Below are positions 61,083-64,000 of a stretch of 64,000 bases of DNA, one piece after another (the stretch's first letter is position 1; every line of letters begins with the position of its first letter). Source of the DNA: Kitasatospora sp. NBC_00315 (GTDB taxonomy: Bacteria > Actinomycetota > Actinomycetes > Streptomycetales > Streptomycetaceae); contig NZ_CP108025.1 of the NCBI RefSeq assembly GCF_041435095.1, positions 2,170,001 to 2,234,000 of the forward strand, written 5' to 3'. Both the position numbers and the translations under genes were made by a program. Below the pieces are notes generated by a model. It searched no databases. It saw only the letters and a program-made list of their open reading frames with translations, and was not told where the DNA came from.

Positions 61083-61388
61083 TCAGGCGGCGAGATCGCG
61101 GCCGGAGGGCGACCACTCTGCAGTCCCGCCCAGGACGGAGGCGGCGTCGAAGCCGGCACAGCCGAGCAGTTCGGCTCCGATCCGGCTCCGGTTGCCGGAA
61201 GCGCAGATCACCATGACGGTGCGGTCGCGAGGCAGATCGACAAGGCCCCTCGCGAGCATGCCCAGCGGGACCCAGCGTGCGCCGGGCACATGCCCCGCGG
61301 CGAACTCGAACGCCTCGCGCACGTCGAGCACCAGCACACCCTGCACCCGTGCGGCGGCCAACACCTCGATGTCGACTTCCCGAACCAT
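61083..61388 (-). CDS. Single-domain rhodanese sulfurtransferase
   Basis: The 101-residue protein starts MVREVDIEVLAAARVQGVLV, with LDVREAFEFAAGHVPGARWV (CH2A-like motif) and the active-site loop VICASGNRSRIGAELL, Cys at residue 62. It transfers sulfane sulfur from persulfides to acceptors. GGAGG six bases before ATG supports the start. A perfect operator palindrome lies 16-31 bases upstream of the start. DUF302 follows 34 bases downstream. Confidence 0.95.
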   Translation of the reverse strand: MVREVDIEVLAAARVQGVLVLDVREAFEFAAGHVPGARWVPLGMLARGLVDLPRDRTVMVICASGNRSRIGAELLGCAGFDAASVLGGTAEWSPSGRDLAA

Positions 61389-61403
61389 GATCCACCTCCA
61401 TAA

Positions 61404-61419
61404 ATACCCCTAGGGGTAT
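61404..61419. promoter_or_regulatory. CstR-type operator, copy 3 (rhodanese operon)
   Basis: ATACCCCTAGGGGTAT is a perfect 16-bp palindrome 16 bases upstream of the rhodanese start codon. It is identical in form to the operators known for CstR repressors. Confidence 0.9.
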
Positions 61420-61587
61420 GCAACAGAGTACGTCAACACCCAGAGGGAGATATGCATTCCACTGAGGGTCTTTGGGGCGTGTCGCACGCCCTCACGTCCC
61501 GACTGCCGGATGTCCCGGCCTGCCCGCAAGCAGCCCGGGAGGGCATGGGACCGCGCCATACGGCGCCGCCGGTGGGCGGGCGGGACG

Positions 61588-62526
<939 letters not shown>

Positions 62527-62530
62527 TCAC

Positions 62531-62546
62531 ATACCCATAGGGGTAT
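62531..62546. promoter_or_regulatory. CstR-type operator, copy 5 (thioredoxin gene)
   Basis: ATACCCATAGGGGTAT has one mismatch to the palindrome and lies 20 bases upstream of the thioredoxin start codon. Confidence 0.85.
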
Positions 62547-62565
62547 TTACGAGAGGAGAACGGCC

Positions 62566-62928
62566 ATGGCCACGGTCGAGCTGACCGAGAAGAACTTCGA
62601 CGAGATCGCCGGCGGCGAGGGCATCGTGCTCGTGGACTTCTGGGCCGCCTGGTGCGGGCCGTGCCGGATGTTCGCACCCGTCTTCGAGCGTGCCTCGCAG
62701 AAGCACCCGGACATCGTGTTCGGCAAGATCGACGCCCAGGCGCAGCAGCAGCTCGCCGCCGCCTTCCAGATCTCCTCGATCCCGACCCTGATGGCGGTGC
62801 GCGACGGCGTCGTCCTCTACGCCCAGCCGGGCGCGCTGCCGGAGGTCGCATTGGAGGACGTGATCCGCCGGGCCCGCGCCGTGGACATGGACGACGTGCG
62901 TCAGCGGATCGCGGCATCCGCCGTGTAG
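62566..62928 (+). CDS. Thioredoxin
   Basis: The 120-residue protein starts MATVELTEKNFDEIAGGEGI and has VLVDFWAAWCGPCRMFAPVF with the WCGPC active site (Cys30, Cys33), KIDAQAQQQLAAAFQISSIP and the cis-Pro in IPTLMA. GGAG seven bases before ATG sets the start. With its own operator it can be induced with the rest of the sulfur regulon, where it would reduce persulfidated proteins or regenerate OsmC and rhodanese. No thioredoxin reductase is adjacent. Confidence 0.95.
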   Translation: MATVELTEKNFDEIAGGEGIVLVDFWAAWCGPCRMFAPVFERASQKHPDIVFGKIDAQAQQQLAAAFQISSIPTLMAVRDGVVLYAQPGALPEVALEDVIRRARAVDMDDVRQRIAASAV

Positions 62929-63118
62929 TCGACGAGCCCGCCGGACGAACTGCGGGCCGCGGAGAAGCGCGCTGCACCGACCAGCTTCGCGACGGGCCGG
63001 CGGCCTGCGCCCGACTGAGGCCTGTTGAGGCGTGCTGGTCACGGCGGCTCGTTGATGGCCGTGACCAGCACTGTCGCTCCGTAGCGGATCGCCGGCTTCG
63101 TGCAGACACGCCCGCCGA
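62929..63118. other. Intergenic region after thioredoxin
   Basis: No gene or terminator is evident. GGCCGTGACCAGCAC at about 63057 mirrors GTGCTGGTCACGGC at about 63031, a 14-bp inverted repeat that could form a hairpin. Confidence 0.4.
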
Positions 63119-63370
63119 GTGCCCGTCGGCTCTGCCATGCACCTCTTCGACCGCCCCCTGCTCGACACCCTTGCGGAAGTCCCCGAGGGCCCGAGGACGG
63201 CCGACCTGCCGCAGCGGCTGGGCGGCTCACGCAAGTGCTGCTCCGCTAAATTGGAGCTGAGATCGGACGGCCTCTTCCACGTCTGCGAGGGCCTCCGTGA
63301 CGAGCAGCCCTGGCGTCCGCCGGTGAGTACGTACTTCAGTCGCACGACGCGGCCCGAACGTCTGGAGTAG
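63119..63370 (+). CDS. Possible small helix-turn-helix remnant, uncertain
   Basis: The frame reads MHLFDRPLLDTLAEVPEGPR, TADLPQRLGGSRKCCSAKLE and LRSDGLFHVCEGLRDEQPWR. The DLPQRLG...KLELRSDGLFHV part loosely resembles a winged helix, and it ends three bases before the VOC gene start, which would suit a regulator of that gene. No good ribosome site is seen and the composition is mixed, so it may be a fossil. Confidence 0.3.
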   Translation: MPVGSAMHLFDRPLLDTLAEVPEGPRTADLPQRLGGSRKCCSAKLELRSDGLFHVCEGLRDEQPWRPPVSTYFSRTTRPERLE

Positions 63371-63373
63371 GAC

Positions 63374-63805
63374 ATGAAGCCGAATCGCTCCATTCCGGCG
63401 TCGACGGTGATCCCCGTCCTGATCTATCCCGATGTGCGCGAGGCGGTCGCCTGGCTCGATGCAGCCTTCGGGTTTGCCGAGCGGGTGCGGATCGGCGAGG
63501 ACCACCGCGCACAGCTCGCTTTCGGCGATGGGGCCGTGATCGTCGGCGATGTACGACATGATCGCCGCCCGCCACGCCCCGGCGAGGTCACACACTCGGT
63601 GACGGTGCGCGTGGAAGACGTTAGCGCTCACTACGAGCGGTCCCGGGAGCATGGCGCACGCATCATCATGGAACCGACCGATTTCGACTACGGCGAACGG
63701 CAGTACACCGCCGAGGACCTTGCGGGCCACCAGTGGACGTTCTCGGAGACGCTCGCAGACGTTGCCCCGGAGGAATGGGGCGGAACGTCCGTCACGACCG
63801 ATTGA
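63374..63805 (+). CDS. VOC-family (glyoxalase/bleomycin-resistance-like) protein
   Basis: The 143-residue protein starts MKPNRSIPASTVIPVLIYPD and continues VREAVAWLDAAFGFAERVRI, ALAFGDGAVIVGDV-like strand and THSVTVRVEDVSAHYERSRE, then HGARIIMEPTDFDYGERQYT and GHQWTFSETLADVAPEEWGG. This is a single VOC module (two beta-alpha-beta-beta-beta units) of the PhnB/glyoxalase-like kind. The last Glu-rich segment matches many Streptomyces homologues. GGAG lies six bases upstream of ATG. Substrate unknown. Confidence 0.9.
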   Translation: MKPNRSIPASTVIPVLIYPDVREAVAWLDAAFGFAERVRIGEDHRAQLAFGDGAVIVGDVRHDRRPPRPGEVTHSVTVRVEDVSAHYERSREHGARIIMEPTDFDYGERQYTAEDLAGHQWTFSETLADVAPEEWGGTSVTTD

Positions 63806-63859
63806 CCCATCCTCAGCGTCGCTGCGCGACGGCGTGGGTAGCAGCCATTGGCGTCTCAG

Positions 63860-64000
63860 CCACTCATTGATGGCTGCGGCCGGAAGATCCGCTTCCAGGT
63901 CTCGTCGCGCTGCCAACGCCGGCACAGGTCGTAGGCCCGGTCCCACAACCCTCACCCCTCCGGTACGGTCCCGCCACGGTGCACCAGTCCACACCCGCCT
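63860..64000 (-). pseudogene. IS5-family transposase remnant, cut by window edge
   Basis: The minus strand encodes WTGAPWRDR in one frame and, after a shift, DRAYDLCRRWQRDETWKRIF in another, then a stop. R-T-G-A-P-W-R-D-x-P...Y-D-x-x-R-R-W-x-x-x-x-T-W-x-x-I is the N-terminal signature of IS5-type transposases. The frame change and early stop show decay. Confidence 0.7.

Overview
The window is very GC-rich DNA from an actinomycete. Codon use, SpoIIE-type phosphatase, STAS and MerR regulators, a TerD protein, L-type and ricin-type lectin secreted proteins and IS701, ISAzo13 and IS1182-type elements all point to Streptomycetaceae (Streptomyces or Kitasatospora). No housekeeping operon, rRNA or recognisable tRNA was seen. 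Many genes are broken, truncated or frameshifted, so this looks like accessory or chromosome-arm DNA, or a large plasmid, shaped by repeated insertion and deletion. Genus cannot be fixed from the sequence alone.

Layout. 0-3.2 kb: tail of a secreted glycosidase, an IS5 remnant, a GAF plus SpoIIE-type phosphatase and a small hypothetical gene. 3.4-5.7 kb: an epoxide hydrolase with a divergent TetR repressor and a strong palindromic operator, flanked by an inverted, internally deleted copy of the repressor gene. 5.7-11.7 kb: a gene graveyard (Band 7, SHOCT, HEAT-like and signal-peptide fragments, a frameshifted lipoprotein hydrolase, a truncated MerR gene before a STAS gene), an unusual GGTACTGC-rich repeat tract, and two small intact hypothetical genes. 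11.7-15.1 kb: CBS-pair protein, RhlE-type DEAD-box helicase, a cold-shock protein with a terminator hairpin in its leader, and a small Tudor-like protein. 15.2-22.5 kb: two related integrase remnants in direct orientation bracketing fragments, a three-gene ion-transport operon (CPA1 antiporter, CBS protein, ArsB/NhaD-type carrier) and a TerD gene. 22.5-28 kb: an operon DUF4331 - TPR - NicO-type metal permease, then a secreted hypothetical.

28.8-35.0 kb holds a compact, apparently intact lipid-type cluster: WS/DGAT (PapA-like) acyltransferase, MmpL exporter, aldo/keto reductase, acyl carrier protein and ketosynthase, with stop/start overlaps between two pairs. 36-40.3 kb encodes two large secreted proteins, a YVTN propeller with IPT and DUF11 domains and a zinc protease with a ricin-type lectin tail. 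40.6-45.3 kb is transposon-rich: an ISAzo13-type element inserted inside an IS701-type transposase, then a decayed IS1182-type element. 45.8-50.3 kb is a clean operon of a baeRF/Rv2629-like protein, arginine deiminase, a MarC membrane protein and a ThrE exporter. 51-54.3 kb has a TetR-regulated MacB-like ABC transporter between Tn3 and IS5 remnants. 54.4-57.9 kb contains a broken lectin gene, ApbE, a small membrane protein and a decayed sensor kinase.

57.9-63 kb is the most coherent system. Five near-identical operator palindromes of the type ATACCCC-NN-GGGGTAT stand before a tiny Cys-rich protein, an MMPL permease, a rhodanese plus DUF302 unit, a two-cysteine CsoR-family repressor of CstR type with a divergent OsmC protein, and a thioredoxin. 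This reads as one regulon for sulfane sulfur (persulfide) stress with two unusual members, the Cys-rich peptide and the MMPL permease. The window ends with a VOC-family gene and another IS5 remnant.
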